A stretch of DNA of 26,177 bases from the IMG/VR virus record IMGVR_UViG_3300022920_000033, positions 1 through 26,177 of that record, one strand, 5' to 3'. Below, one piece after another: positions 7,471-14,798 of the stretch. Each line of letters opens with the position of its first letter. The first letter of the stretch is position 1. Source of the stretch: a virus. The notes under the pieces were generated by a model, which saw nothing but the letters and a program-made list of their open reading frames with translations, did no database searches and had not been told where the DNA came from. Position numbers and translations under genes: made by a program.

Positions 7471-8118
7471 TTAATAGTTAGAGTTTGATTTGTTGGCTTG
7501 AATAGCCTGCTCTGTTAATGTCATTTTTTTACCTACAGCCCCGCCGCTTGGTATGGTATCGGCTCCACTGGAATCTACACCTTTTAAAATTCTTTTGAAT
7601 GCGTCCTGTCCATTAGCCCAGCTTTTGAACTCTTCTACATTATTTGCTACAACTTCACCATTGCTTTTAAACTGTGTGATTAGTTGCTGTTGGTCATTAT
7701 AACCAATTTCTAGCATATTTGACAACATAGCGCTTGATACGTCTTTGAAGTCATCATGAATAAGGTTAGAAACCTTACTTAGCACATCATTCTTATCACG
7801 AGACATTAGCGCGTCTTTAGCTGTCTTGGCTGTTGCTGTTAACTCTGCCGTGGTTGTTGCCAATTGCTCTTCATAGAATGATTTTAGTTCTTCGGTTTTT
7901 CCGGCTGCAATAAGATTTTCCTCATGCGCCTTTGCCGCTGCCTTGCGTGCATCTTCGATAACTTGATCCTTCTCTTGTGACGATTGCTGGACATTGCGTT
8001 TTTCTCCAATCAATTCTTCAACTTTGTTTTTTAATCCACCAATCTCTGAATCAAATAAAGCTGACAACTTAGCCGTTTGCTCTTCGTTAAGTCCGTCAAT
8101 ACCTGTTAAATCTACCAT
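7471..8118 (-). CDS. Capsid scaffolding protein
   Basis: 215 residues, highly charged and helical. A long coiled coil spans residues ~15-110 (EIGGLKNKVEELIGEKRNVQ, then EKDQVIEDARKAAAKAHEEN) and a basic, flexible C-terminus ends QANKSNSNY. Composition, size and the place directly before the major capsid gene are those of an internal scaffold that shapes the procapsid and is expelled or degraded before packaging. The ribosome binding site is a G-run (CCTTGGGGG) fourteen bases from the ATG centre, with a GGCAC/GTGCC hairpin just before it. Confidence 0.85.
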   Translation of the reverse strand: MVDLTGIDGLNEEQTAKLSALFDSEIGGLKNKVEELIGEKRNVQQSSQEKDQVIEDARKAAAKAHEENLIAAGKTEELKSFYEEQLATTTAELTATAKTAKDALMSRDKNDVLSKVSNLIHDDFKDVSSAMLSNMLEIGYNDQQQLITQFKSNGEVVANNVEEFKSWANGQDAFKRILKGVDSSGADTIPSGGAVGKKMTLTEQAIQANKSNSNY

Positions 8119-8162
8119 TTTTGTAATCCCCCAAGGATCGTAGTTGTGGCACTCAGTGCCGT

Positions 8163-9290
8163 TTATGTATTCGGTTTGTTTTGTGCTCGTAATATGCGAC
8201 CAAGCTCATTATTTTTTTGCTTTAGTTGCTTTATTGTTAAAGGGTTAAACTGCTCATCAAGTGTAGCCTTAGCAAATTGTGCGGGGTTATCCATTTTCCT
8301 GAATGCCTTGCCAAGTGTAGGGCCAAGTATATTATCTTGGTCTGTATCATCTAGGTTAGCCATATTAGCATAATAAATGGAATCACTATCTATAGGTTTA
8401 GGGTCACGCTTACCATCTACATTAAATGATGATGCCTTCTTGGTTTCATCGCTATCTAATTTGTATTTGTCAGCAACCTCAAATGTTAAAGCAGACCTAC
8501 AATTAGGGTGCAAAGGCGGGGTGGCTTTTTTTAAATCCGAACTGCCAGCCTTGAAAACTCGCTGGTCTAAGCTTCTGCACCTGCTTGATGTTTTTGAGTC
8601 GTTAACAGCTAAGAACCTATAGCCTTCTAATAGCTCATCATTAGTATCAACAAAAGCTATCCTAGCGGTATTAGCGTAATGATTTGTACCAGTAACAGCC
8701 AGGCTTCTCGCTGACCTTCTCGCTCTATCAAAAACCGACTTAGTAGTGCCTGACTTTGAAACCTCTATTTGTGACAATATAGAATTAGTTACTTCACGAA
8801 TCGTAGCGCCTTCTTGAAAGCCATTTAATACAATGCCGTCAACTTCATTAGACCATTTCTTCCAATAGCTAGAAATCATAGAAGAATAAGAAGTGTAACT
8901 ATTATCGCCAAGCTTAATAGGTGTAATAGTGGCAACGCTATTAATAGCCGCTGCGCTAGGTGATACCGCGTTAAAATCTTCATCATCAATTAAGCCGTTT
9001 AATGTGCTTGCTGCAAGCTCTCCCTCGTAAGCGCCTAAAGCCCTGTTTTCAACTTTAAGTTGTGAAGTGTAATCTTGTAAGTGCTTACGCGATGAATCGT
9101 TTATCTCCTTTTGTATAGCCGTCTGCAATGCCGCAGTTATTTTACGCTTACGATACTTATTAAGAATAAAAACAACATCATTTTCAATAAGCTCAAGATA
9201 AGGCGTAACTTTGAAGCCTTCAGTAGCGCCTAACCTCTGCAAGAAAACTGTGTGTTGAGAATATATCGTTGTAAGTTGCTCACTTGGCAT
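8163..9290 (-). CDS. Head morphogenesis / minor head protein (Mu gpF, SPP1 gp7 family)
   Basis: 375 residues. The diagnostic C-terminal module is at residues ~200-268: GTNHYANTARIAFVD, then FLAVNDSKTSSRCRSLDQRVF and ATPPLHPNCRSAL. This is the family's 'D-x-x-T-x-x-x-C-x-x-x-D-g-x-x-F ... P-P-x-H-P-x-C-R' signature, with C238, D242, H261 and C264 as likely metal-binding residues. The N-terminal half is helical and binds the portal in the studied members. Such proteins are packaged in few copies near the portal vertex and may be ejected with the DNA. Its first 11 bases overlap the methyltransferase gene. Confidence 0.85.
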   Translation of the reverse strand: MPSEQLTTIYSQHTVFLQRLGATEGFKVTPYLELIENDVVFILNKYRKRKITAALQTAIQKEINDSSRKHLQDYTSQLKVENRALGAYEGELAASTLNGLIDDEDFNAVSPSAAAINSVATITPIKLGDNSYTSYSSMISSYWKKWSNEVDGIVLNGFQEGATIREVTNSILSQIEVSKSGTTKSVFDRARRSARSLAVTGTNHYANTARIAFVDTNDELLEGYRFLAVNDSKTSSRCRSLDQRVFKAGSSDLKKATPPLHPNCRSALTFEVADKYKLDSDETKKASSFNVDGKRDPKPIDSDSIYYANMANLDDTDQDNILGPTLGKAFRKMDNPAQFAKATLDEQFNPLTIKQLKQKNNELGRILRAQNKPNT

Positions 9291-10035
9291 TTATGCGCTC
9301 ACTTGCAATTTTAAAATAACCTTCGTCCATTTCAATACCTATAAATTTACGGTTTAGGTTTTTAGCTGCTACGCCTGTGCTGCCGCTGCCCATTGCAAAG
9401 TCTAAAACTGTTTCGTCTTCGTTAGTGTAGGTTTTAATTAGGTATTCCATTAAGGCTACAGGTTTTTGTGTACTGTGAAGTCGGCTCTGAGCTGAGAAAT
9501 CTCTAGGGTAAGTGTGTATTGTTTTTGGGAACCTAACACCATTGTTCACCTGTTTAATAGGTTTTAGACCTAAAGCGTGGTTATTAGTTGCAGAACCTCG
9601 GTTATCTCTTGTGTAAGGTGTACCTTCTTCCATCTGAGGATTATATGTCAATCTTCCACTGCCGAAAATAACAATATCCTCATGAGATTGCATAGGTTTT
9701 ATCTTTGCCAGTGCAGGTTGTGTGCCTTTATTCTTGTCCCATACCATACAATATTTAAACATTTTGATGTTAGAACTAATCAACGTAGTTGTAAAGGGTT
9801 GGCTTGCTGTCATTACAATAGCGCCATTAGGTTTAATAATGCGTTTTAGCTGCTCCCACATTGGCTCTAGTGGAATAATCGAGTCCCATTTACAAGCAGT
9901 TGTTCCATAAGGCGGGTCAGTCAATATCATATCAACACTACCACTTTTAATTTCTTTCATTCGCTCAAGGCAATCCCCAAGCATTAGGTTAGGGTTATAC
10001 AATTCAGTCTCCCTTTGTTCGTCATAATGAGCCAT
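9280..10035 (-). CDS. DNA methyltransferase, DPPY type (probably N6-adenine, beta class)
   Basis: 251 residues. Motif IV (DPPY) is at 40-43, preceded by LGDCLERMKEIKSGSVDMIL; a HSTQKP element follows at 187-192, and the SAM-binding motif I DFAMGSGSTG is at 212-221, then FIGIEMDEGYF. Catalytic motif before SAM motif marks the beta class, and DPPY favours adenine-N6 over cytosine-N4. All key motifs are intact, so it should be active. No cognate restriction endonuclease is nearby, so it is an orphan phage enzyme, likely protecting virion DNA or mimicking host methylation. It is unusual in sitting inside the structural operon, overlapping the portal gene by one base and the head morphogenesis gene by 11. 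Confidence 0.9.
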   Translation of the reverse strand: MAHYDEQRETELYNPNLMLGDCLERMKEIKSGSVDMILTDPPYGTTACKWDSIIPLEPMWEQLKRIIKPNGAIVMTASQPFTTTLISSNIKMFKYCMVWDKNKGTQPALAKIKPMQSHEDIVIFGSGRLTYNPQMEEGTPYTRDNRGSATNNHALGLKPIKQVNNGVRFPKTIHTYPRDFSAQSRLHSTQKPVALMEYLIKTYTNEDETVLDFAMGSGSTGVAAKNLNRKFIGIEMDEGYFKIASERINAK

Positions 10036-11558
10036 TATTCACTAGCCCTTGTTGCTAATTTCTCATTAGCATCATCTAACTGAGCTTGTAACGCTGCCAT
10101 TTCCTCACTAGTTCCACCAGTTAACATTTGTTGGTCATTCAGAGCTTGTGCAATCTCATCATCATCCAAGTCTGTTAACTCAGCTTTTCTAGCTACTTGA
10201 TTCAATGTTACAGCAGGTAAAATACCACCTTGAACTAATGCCATGTGAGCGTTAATCATCTCAGGCGTTAAATCATCAGTAATAAAATCAGAGTTTAGTT
10301 TATAAACTGAAGTACTTTCTTCGCCTAAAAATAACGAGGTCCATGTAAACAACTGCTTAAAGCCATCACTGATATTATATGAAATTCTTTTAAGTGCTGA
10401 CATAGAAGCGTTTGCATCAATACGTTTAGCACCTAAGGTTTCATTGGCTGAGTTATCAGTAACTAATTGAGCGCCTGACATTACCATGCGATCTTCATCA
10501 CGAAGCATCTCTGAAGGTATTGCGCCAGTGGCTTCAATCTGAATAACATTAACTGAACCTGCCGCGTCAAGCATATTCATACCGCGAGCGCCAACATCTA
10601 AGCCGTTAGGGTTCATATCGTCAAATTCATCTTTGCTCATATCAGTAGATACTACCGTCATACCTTGACCGTGAAAATGCAAGTTATCGCGGTTATCGCA
10701 ATCTAAAACAAAGTGACCTAAGTTAGAATTGGCTAAATCGTATAAAGGTAATTTAGAGTATTCAGGACTATTATCATCAGCACCAAAGAACTGAAAAGGT
10801 ATTTCATTCAACAAAGAGCCGTTAGCCACTGGTGTTACGTCAGATAACAGTTTGTTTGTGTCATCCCATAGCTGATTATGATAAACACCATCTATAATAA
10901 TTAACCTGCGTATATACTCTTTATCTTCCCAATCAAATTCGTTTTTCTGAACGCTTTTTATTTCTATCAATCTTATTTCGTCAACAGAGCAAGAATCACC
11001 TGAAGATCTAAAATATATAATCTTGTCAGCTTCGTACTGAATCCACTTAGGAAGAAAATTTGGGCTTTCGTTTTGTGCTGGGGTTAGCTGAACTCTTTCG
11101 CCTGATTCATTAACTGGAGCTGCTGGCATATCAACTAAAACTCCGTACCTTCCGTCACTAATTACAGCGGCAGTAGTTTTTTGAGCTACTTCACGCAAGC
11201 CACAACCTGTTCCATCTGCATTATCTTCTAGGTATTCAAGCTTAGGCTGTATATCTTGCTCTGGTTCTTTACTCCAAATCATGCCGCCAAGTGTTTCATA
11301 GGTTCGACCAGTAGCAGGAAACCAACGACCACGCGACCAATAAGACTTAACGCGTAATGAATTTTGAATATTACAACGCTCACCTTGCGCTATGGCTTCT
11401 TTACTCATCCAGTCATATGAAGTAAACAATTTATATTGCGGACCTGGTAAGCATCTAATAATCTTTAATACTTCATATTTACCAGCAATAGCCGCGCGAG
11501 TTTGCTCACGAAGTTCGTATTGCTCAGTATATTTGTAATCTCTTTCGTCTAATGCCAT
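10035..11558 (-). CDS. Portal protein (DUF4055 type)
   Basis: About 507 residues. The N-terminal region with RCLPGPQYK, then NIQNSLRVKSYWSRGRWFPA and TGRTYETLGGMIWSKEPE, followed by DGRYGVLVDMPAAP, matches the DUF4055 group of phage portal proteins. The dodecameric portal forms the DNA channel at one capsid vertex, docks terminase during packaging and later the neck. The C-terminus is helical with a D/E/Q-rich tail (LTDLDDDEIAQALNDQQ). I prefer the ATG at 11556-11558 over a GTG six bases earlier, since AAGG lies eight bases before the ATG but only two before the GTG. It is separated from terminase by an oppositely directed cassette. Confidence 0.85.
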   Translation of the reverse strand: MALDERDYKYTEQYELREQTRAAIAGKYEVLKIIRCLPGPQYKLFTSYDWMSKEAIAQGERCNIQNSLRVKSYWSRGRWFPATGRTYETLGGMIWSKEPEQDIQPKLEYLEDNADGTGCGLREVAQKTTAAVISDGRYGVLVDMPAAPVNESGERVQLTPAQNESPNFLPKWIQYEADKIIYFRSSGDSCSVDEIRLIEIKSVQKNEFDWEDKEYIRRLIIIDGVYHNQLWDDTNKLLSDVTPVANGSLLNEIPFQFFGADDNSPEYSKLPLYDLANSNLGHFVLDCDNRDNLHFHGQGMTVVSTDMSKDEFDDMNPNGLDVGARGMNMLDAAGSVNVIQIEATGAIPSEMLRDEDRMVMSGAQLVTDNSANETLGAKRIDANASMSALKRISYNISDGFKQLFTWTSLFLGEESTSVYKLNSDFITDDLTPEMINAHMALVQGGILPAVTLNQVARKAELTDLDDDEIAQALNDQQMLTGGTSEEMAALQAQLDDANEKLATRASE

Positions 11559-11584
11559 CGTCACAGCCTTGTATAATTTTCTTT

Positions 11585-11614
11585 ATTATATCACTAATAA
11601 CTAAATAATTTAAA
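11585..11614 (-). promoter_or_regulatory. Putative promoter for the head-tail operon
   Basis: Minus strand: perfect TATAAT (11590-11585) with TTTAAA (four of six matches to consensus) 18 bases upstream. The predicted start near 11578 gives a leader of about 20 bases to the portal ATG. Because the upstream cassette points the other way, the structural operon needs its own promoter here. Confidence 0.5.
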
Positions 11615-11620
11615 CTTACC

Positions 11621-11649
11621 TTGTAATAATGCAAATGATGCACTATATT
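11621..11649 (+). promoter_or_regulatory. Putative promoter for the plus-strand cassette
   Basis: TTGTAA, 17-base spacer, TATATT; predicted start near 11656 and a short leader to the ATG at 11682, which has AGGGG as ribosome binding site. The spacer and start region are covered by ATGCAAA repeats. Confidence 0.55.
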
Positions 11650-11667
11650 AATGCAAATAATGCAAAT
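11626..11667 (+). repeat. Three direct repeats AATGCAAAT (possible operator)
   Basis: AATGCAAAT occurs at 11628-11636, 11650-11658 and 11659-11667. The first and third extend to ATAATGCAAA. They cover the promoter spacer and transcription start, where a bound protein would repress. The same ATAATGCAAA occurs, inverted, at 21208-21217 in the control region. Confidence 0.5.
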
Positions 11668-11681
11668 AACAGGGGTTTATA

Positions 11682-11957
11682 ATGGAAATATCTAATCTTT
11701 ACTTTGATGGATGTAAAGTGTGCTGCACTAGCATTTTGTTAGACAGTAAAAACAGGTGGGTTAATGTAGTGGGTTGCGACCTAACTGGAATCATTGACTT
11801 TTTAATTGGCAACATAAAAAACGAATCAGCCTTTAGTGTCGGTATTGATACGGATAACGGTTACTACGATTCACTTTGTTTTGTTGGTATGGTTAGCGAA
11901 GAAGAAAAGTCTTTTACTCTTTGCTTGAGTGGTAAGATAAATAAGGGCTATAAATGA
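11682..11957 (+). CDS. Cysteine-containing small protein, unknown function (91 aa)
   Basis: First gene of the plus-strand cassette. It starts MEISNLYFDGCKVCC and has six cysteines (11, 14, 15, 32, 66, 81), alternating beta strands and a short helix, with no signal peptide. The C-x2-CC cluster could bind metal but has no matching downstream pair. It has its own promoter-like element and an AGGGG ribosome binding site and overlaps the next ORF by 4 bases. Isolated placement between terminase and portal, on the opposite strand, suggests an accessory (moron-type) gene. No family recognised. Confidence 0.6.
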   Translation: MEISNLYFDGCKVCCTSILLDSKNRWVNVVGCDLTGIIDFLIGNIKNESAFSVGIDTDNGYYDSLCFVGMVSEEEKSFTLCLSGKINKGYK

Positions 11958-12118
11958 ATACACTAACAAAAAAGATTAAAAATAAAGGTTACTCGCTGAC
12001 TGAGTTTTGCGATAACCATAGGATATCACTAAGAAGCTACCGAACTTATGAGAAAGAAGATCATAAGCTGCATAATATGCTTTGCATGTGGATTGATAAT
12101 TTAAAGGAGAATAAATAA
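11954..12118 (+). CDS. Small basic HTH-like protein (54 aa)
   Basis: Begins MNTLTKKIKNKGYSLTEFC and continues DNHRISLRSYRTYEKEDHKL to ...NLKENK. The 'G-Y-S-L-T-E-F-C-x-x-x-x-I-S-x-R-S-Y' stretch looks like the first helices of a helix-turn-helix domain (helix, turn, recognition helix RISLRSYRTYE). It is very small, about the size of lambda NinH or Cro-type proteins. ATGA coupling with the previous gene and a one-base stop/start overlap with the next (TAATG, with AAGGAG upstream) support it as a real gene. DNA binding is inferred only. Confidence 0.5.
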   Translation: MNTLTKKIKNKGYSLTEFCDNHRISLRSYRTYEKEDHKLHNMLCMWIDNLKENK

Positions 12119-12330
12119 TGAAAACAACATACGATGCAGTGAATGAGCTTAAGCCGCTAGCTACACCTATAGAGTTAATAGATGGCAAGGCTTATCAGTT
12201 TGAGTGCCATAGTCACGATACTGTTATCGGTATATATTCAGAATCTCAGCAATCTTTTGATAACTACGGCCGAAAGTTTTACCCTTGGCATTGCGCCAAC
12301 ATTCAACCATTAACAGTAGAGGGTAAGTAG
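12118..12330 (+). CDS. Small protein of unknown function (70 aa)
   Basis: Reads MKTTYDAVNELKPLATPIEL... and ends ...HCANIQPLTVEGK. It is mixed alpha/beta with an aromatic and histidine-rich middle (FECHSHD, NYGRKFYPWHC). A strong AAGGAG ribosome binding site precedes its ATG by eight bases, within the end of the preceding ORF. Likely cytoplasmic; no recognisable domain. Third member of the inverted cassette. Confidence 0.6.
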   Translation: MKTTYDAVNELKPLATPIELIDGKAYQFECHSHDTVIGIYSESQQSFDNYGRKFYPWHCANIQPLTVEGK

Positions 12331-12489
12331 ATGAACTTAGAAGCAATAGTAGTATTTATAATAATGGTACTGGCAATAATTTTACTTATACGTGAGGTTA
12401 TATGTTGGTACTTTAAGATCAATAAGCGGGTAGAGTTGCAAGAGAAAATACTTGCTGAGTTGGTTAAGATTAATAAGGTAGATCATTAG
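12331..12489 (+). CDS. Small single-span membrane protein (52 aa)
   Basis: Begins directly after the previous stop. MNLEAIVVFIIMVLAIILLI is an obvious transmembrane helix (residues ~4-22), followed by a charged amphipathic helix (NKRVELQEKILAELVKINK). The layout, N-terminus out and charged tail in the cytoplasm, resembles small phage membrane effectors or superinfection-exclusion peptides, but also many unrelated proteins. Its TAG overlaps the stop codon of the terminase gene coming from the other side, so there is no room for a terminator between these convergent units. Confidence 0.55.
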   Translation: MNLEAIVVFIIMVLAIILLIREVICWYFKINKRVELQEKILAELVKINKVDH

Positions 12490-13871
12490 CCATCAATATT
12501 TAACCTTCCGCCACTGCGTTTAACTAAGTGTGGACATGCGCCCATGATGAAGCTATCAGCCAAATCATGGGACTTTTCAATTCTATTTTTAACTTCCTTC
12601 TTAGACTCTACCATATCAAGACCGCGCTTAGAATAGTCGGCTCTTGGTGCTGATAACTCGCTTTTTAATTCTTCCAGCCCTTTCAAGTCAGGTGATATAC
12701 TAATCAACTCGTTTAACTCGTACTTCATACCTTTTGTAACTGCGTTAAATGTATTTCTCATTCTGTCAGCAACATCACGCCATGCTTGAGCTTTTAGGTT
12801 CTCAAACTTCTTCTTGTTCGTTATCTTAGGTGAGTATTCTCTTGTAGGGTTAAACACTTCAGCGGCAGCATTAAATTTACAATAGTTTTTGTAGCCTTTG
12901 CCTTTTAGTATTGAGCCAACACCAGCACCAACGCCAATAGAATCATAAGATAATATCCCCCCTGATTCACCAAGGTGTTTATAGGCTCTTACTGATGAGC
13001 GCTCTAATTCATCCTCTCCTGCTTTCCACGCATCCATTGCCACAGCTACTGCGCCATTAAATACAGTTACACAATTTCTATCTGCGCCACTATCAGCAAC
13101 ATCGTAGCCAGCACAAATAGCACCAAATAAATCTACTTCTAATTTAGTGTGAGCGTCAATACAGGCATTCACCCATGAGCGCTTTATGATTGACTGATCA
13201 TCATCAGCGTAAGGGACGCCATTGTATACATGGTCAGCTAACTCGTAATCCTCTTCAAATTCTTCTGCGATATCTCTTAACGCTGATTCAGTTAAAAACA
13301 TATTCTCATCATAATTAATCTTACGAACCAGCGCACCTTTAGGCGGTGATTCTACTAATCTCTGCCAAGAGTAATCAGAAACAATCTGCCCGTTCATTGT
13401 GAACCACATCTCAGCACCATCATTACGCATAATGGTAGGACGTATAGTAGTAAACATCTTTTTAGTTAAGCTTTGTGATTCTTCATTCCACCAAACAGTA
13501 GCACCCTCGAATGATTTAATCTCTTCGATGTTTCTCGCAATACCGTAAAACTTAAACATTGAGCCGTTAGTTTTGTGCTCGATAGAGTTAGCGAAGATAT
13601 TAAAATTATCATCTAGCCCAAAGTATGAAATTTTATCTTTAAGCAGTGTATATACAGAATCCTCTATTTTGTTCTGATACATACGAGTACATAAAAACAA
13701 TTCCTTATGGTGGTTAGCTCTAGCAATTGCCATGCCTGCCGCATCATGAGACTTAGACGACATTCTACCGCCGTGAAGAACACGCATACTAACGGGAGTT
13801 CCGTCATCTAATGTGCGAGTTTTCCAAAATGGTTTTAATGCGGGGTTTAGTGTTGCTCTAGTAGAAGTCAT
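12486..13871 (-). CDS. terL: Terminase large subunit
   Basis: 461 residues. The ATPase domain has a Walker A-like GGRMSSKS at 34-41 (the usual glycine before K is serine, a known kind of variation), Walker B TVWWNEE at ~125-131 and a coupling-motif-like WFTMN at ~156-160. The nuclease domain has RNase H-like acidic clusters: GYDVADSGADRN (D257), LSYDSIGVGAGV (D310) and SHDLADSF (D436, D439). It translocates DNA through the portal and cuts concatemers. It starts 14 bases inside the small subunit gene, and is cut off from the portal gene by the plus-strand cassette, an unusual separation. Confidence 0.92.
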   Translation of the reverse strand: MTSTRATLNPALKPFWKTRTLDDGTPVSMRVLHGGRMSSKSHDAAGMAIARANHHKELFLCTRMYQNKIEDSVYTLLKDKISYFGLDDNFNIFANSIEHKTNGSMFKFYGIARNIEEIKSFEGATVWWNEESQSLTKKMFTTIRPTIMRNDGAEMWFTMNGQIVSDYSWQRLVESPPKGALVRKINYDENMFLTESALRDIAEEFEEDYELADHVYNGVPYADDDQSIIKRSWVNACIDAHTKLEVDLFGAICAGYDVADSGADRNCVTVFNGAVAVAMDAWKAGEDELERSSVRAYKHLGESGGILSYDSIGVGAGVGSILKGKGYKNYCKFNAAAEVFNPTREYSPKITNKKKFENLKAQAWRDVADRMRNTFNAVTKGMKYELNELISISPDLKGLEELKSELSAPRADYSKRGLDMVESKKEVKNRIEKSHDLADSFIMGACPHLVKRSGGRLNIDG

Positions 13872-14250
13872 CTAATGAGCTTCTTACATTTACACTAATA
13901 TTTGTTTCTGTATACTTATCAAGACCAACTAACTTGGCTTTACTCATTGTTGCTGTAATGGCTGCTGATGATTGCGGGGTGTCTGCTGATAGTGCTGCTT
14001 CCCTTGCTTCGTTTAACTCAAGTATAAGGCTCTCAATCGTCACACCGTGAGCTTTAACGGTATCTTCTTGCAATTGTTCGTACCTAGCCAAAACCTGTGC
14101 CTGTCTTGATAATGCACTAGCTTTATTGTGAACGGTATCGTCTTTCCATTTTAAGCTGCTTGGGTGTGATACTCGATAGGCTTCTGATTTATTACCTGTC
14201 TCTAGCCATACTTGACAGAATTGTTCGTGCTTGCTGTTTTCTAATGCCAT
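13858..14250 (-). CDS. terS: Terminase small subunit
   Basis: About 130 residues from the ATG at 14250 (a TTG twelve bases earlier is possible). The N-terminal helix-turn-helix region NSKHEQFCQVWLETGNKSEA, then TVHNKASALSRQAQVLARYE, matches the Terminase_2-type 'F-x-x-x-Y-x-x-x-G-N-x-x-x-A-x-x-x-A' DNA-binding domain. A central oligomerisation helix follows. The protein recognises the packaging site and regulates the large subunit. The ribosome binding site is GGGGG five bases before the ATG, deciding the start. Confidence 0.85.
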   Translation of the reverse strand: MALENSKHEQFCQVWLETGNKSEAYRVSHPSSLKWKDDTVHNKASALSRQAQVLARYEQLQEDTVKAHGVTIESLILELNEAREAALSADTPQSSAAITATMSKAKLVGLDKYTETNISVNVRSSLDDFY

Positions 14251-14272
14251 CTCAACCCCCAAGGTTTAAATG

Positions 14273-14305
14273 TTATCTCTCAGAGATAAGCGGCTTTTAC
14301 ACCGC
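14273..14305 (-). other. Two adjacent inverted repeats upstream of terS
   Basis: GCGG/CCGC (14290-14305, 8-base loop) abuts TTATCTC/GAGATAA (14273-14289, perfect 7-bp arms around TCA). No T-run follows on either strand, so these are not good terminators. They may be RNA processing structures or a packaging (cos/pac) or TerS-binding site, since such sites often lie at the terS start. Confidence 0.4.
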
Positions 14306-14313
14306 GTTTATGT

Positions 14314-14766
14314 TTATGCTGTTACTGTGATATTAACCGTCCCGGCTGCATCGAACGTAACTGTTAAATCGTTATTAACTAAATCAATCGCATCGCCATC
14401 GGCAGCACCTAATTGAATAGCATGATAACAATCATTTGTAGCAGTTGAGTTGATGATCAATAACGTCTTAGCTGTTGTCGGGCTTGATGCTAATTTAGTT
14501 AAGCTGATATCAGTAAAATCTAACTTACTTACACCTGCTGCAATAGTCCAAGCATTACCAGGCAAAGCATTACCACCAGCCGTATAGTTACCACCTGCTG
14601 CTACTTCCGTGAAGCTTGAAAGTGTAGGGTCAACAGTTGCCACATTAACAGTAGAATAAGCATCTGTAATAAATGCGTACTTAAATGTATCGTTAACGTT
14701 ATCATAAAGCTTTTTTCCTGCTTTAAACGGGTAGTATTGAAATGTTTTTAATGAACCTTGCGCCAT
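14314..14766 (-). CDS. Small phage structural protein (decoration-like)
   Basis: 150 residues, beta-rich. It contains FKYAFITDAYSTVNVATVDP, FTEVAAGGNYTAGGNAL and a final DLTVTFDAAGTVNITVTA strand pair. I recognise this layout ('LTDAY...E-V-x-G-x-x-Y-T-A-G-G-x-x-L' plus a terminal 'TIxWDAxGxLxLT') from small proteins of many tailed phages, where they are annotated as structural or decoration proteins of unsettled role. It lies immediately before the terminase genes and after the repeat protein, and would be exposed on the virion. Confident as a phage virion protein, not for its exact location. Confidence 0.6.
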   Translation of the reverse strand: MAQGSLKTFQYYPFKAGKKLYDNVNDTFKYAFITDAYSTVNVATVDPTLSSFTEVAAGGNYTAGGNALPGNAWTIAAGVSKLDFTDISLTKLASSPTTAKTLLIINSTATNDCYHAIQLGAADGDAIDLVNNDLTVTFDAAGTVNITVTA

Positions 14767-14798
14767 TGTCTTAACCTCTTAAAATTTTATGTATTGTA

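Noticed and set aside
11976-12188. Minus-strand frame across the inverted cassette
   Set aside because: Opposite to three overlapping plus-strand ORFs that have ribosome binding sites and coupling junctions; no matching site on the minus strand.
12331-12489. Toxin-antitoxin reading of the inverted cassette (membrane peptide plus HTH-like protein)
   Set aside because: The order and sizes could suggest it, but no known toxin or antitoxin motif is visible and the genes are not a simple pair.
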